The notes under the pieces were generated by a model, which did not search any database, was not told the origin of the DNA, and worked only from the letters and a program-made list of their open reading frames with translations. A program made the translations under genes and the position numbers. Below are positions 63,446 to 64,000 of a DNA stretch of 64,000 nucleotides, piece after piece. Position 1 is the first letter of the stretch, and every line of letters begins with the position of its first letter. The DNA is from Sinomonas albida (lineage in GTDB: Bacteria > Actinomycetota > Actinomycetes > Actinomycetales > Micrococcaceae): the NCBI RefSeq assembly GCF_004919045.1, contig NZ_SWDW01000011.1:62001-126000 (forward strand), in the 5' to 3' direction.

Positions 63446-64000
63446 CTAGGCTCGCAGCGAGGCCACGGCATCGAGGACGAGATCGAGCCCGATTCCGAAC
63501 TCGTCGGCGAAGTCGTAGCCGCCGGACGCGACGACCTCGCGCATGAATTCCTCGAGGTGCGGGAACCCCTCGGCGGCCTGGGCCTCGAGCATCGAGGAGG
63601 CCATCGCCGGCGCGGATTCGGCGTCGAACGGCAGGGCCTGTTCCTGGACGACGAATCCGTACACGAACGCATCGAGGAGCGCGTAGGCGTGGCCCGCTGC
63701 GCGCACACTGAAGCCCGCGCCGCGGAGGTAGCCCAGGACGGCGTCGTGGTGACGGAGGTTTGCGAGGCCTGGCGTCGACCGGGATTCGAGGAGCGGGAGA
63801 GCCCACGGGTGGCGGTGCAGCGCCGCCCGCTGCGATCGGGCGCGGTTCCCCAGGCCCGAGCGCCAGCCGCCCGAGGGGAGCTCGATCTCGGCGAACACGG
63901 AATCGACCATCTCGTCGAGCAGCGACGTCTTGTTCGGCACGTGGTGATAGAGGGACATGGCCTCGACGCCGAGGGTCTCGCCGAGCCGGCGCATGCTGAG
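63446..64000 (-). CDS. TetR-family regulator (5' end beyond the window)
   Basis: At least 185 residues, N-terminus missing. The visible start is the last part of the helix-turn-helix (LSMRRLGETLGVEAMSLYHHVPNKTSLLDEMVDSVF), followed by a TetR_C-type ligand domain (HPWALPLLESRSTPG, LRGAGFSVRAAGHAYALLDAFVYGFVVQEQALPF). This subgroup controls efflux pumps. Its target is probably outside the window. Confidence 0.9.
   Translation of the reverse strand, partial: LSMRRLGETLGVEAMSLYHHVPNKTSLLDEMVDSVFAEIELPSGGWRSGLGNRARSQRAALHRHPWALPLLESRSTPGLANLRHHDAVLGYLRGAGFSVRAAGHAYALLDAFVYGFVVQEQALPFDAESAPAMASSMLEAQAAEGFPHLEEFMREVVASGGYDFADEFGIGLDLVLDAVASLRA

Overview
The window is a continuous piece of a high-GC actinobacterial chromosome covering the replication origin. 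Gene order (murJ, pseudokinase gene, trxB-trxA, parB-parA-rsmG-jag-yidC-yidD-rnpA-rpmH, dnaA-dnaN-gnd-recF-dciA-gyrB-gyrA, DUF3566, tRNA-Ile, DLW-39 gene, tRNA-Ala), GTG starts and base composition fit Micrococcaceae (Arthrobacter or Sinomonas type). The genus is an inference; no rRNA or species marker is present. I found no transposase, integrase, CRISPR array or recognisable defence system.

Layout: 0-10.4 kb holds a truncated membrane glycosyltransferase, a secreted trypsin-like protease with two tiny ORFs upstream, a histidine phosphatase overlapping CCA-adding enzyme, a NUDIX hydrolase with murJ and its pseudokinase partner, and trxBA behind a textbook SigR/SigH promoter. From 10.37 to 15.21 kb there is a gene desert of about 4.8 kb, visibly poorer in GC, with eight parS sites and a compact DnaA-box cluster. 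From 15.3 to 33.6 kb lies the conserved origin block: leftward parB to rpmH, rightward dnaA to gyrA, with oriC in the two spacers around dnaA, so most of these genes are read in the direction of replication.

From 33.7 to 64 kb the content is accessory and lineage-specific: a small chaperone island (hsp20, J-domain protein, unknown gene, HspR-like MerR regulator), a DipZ-like thiol-redox membrane protein and a FAS1 lipoprotein, a PadR-controlled ABC exporter with a candidate small RNA in its leader region, cyclophilin and rhomboid genes, an ArsR-SRPBCC pair, pirin and acetyltransferases, an efflux pump, a uracil-DNA-glycosylase-like protein with a long unusual N-terminal extension, an APC permease, and a Ser/Thr kinase overlapping a lipoprotein gene. 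A TetR gene runs off the right edge.

Most interesting are DNA-level structures: the parS-rich and DnaA-box-rich desert, and a composite intergenic repeat (inverted DnaA-like boxes followed by AACTTACA-N4-TGTAGTT) found three times between 47.7 and 50.8 kb. Together they suggest DnaA and ParB contacts spread over a wide origin domain.
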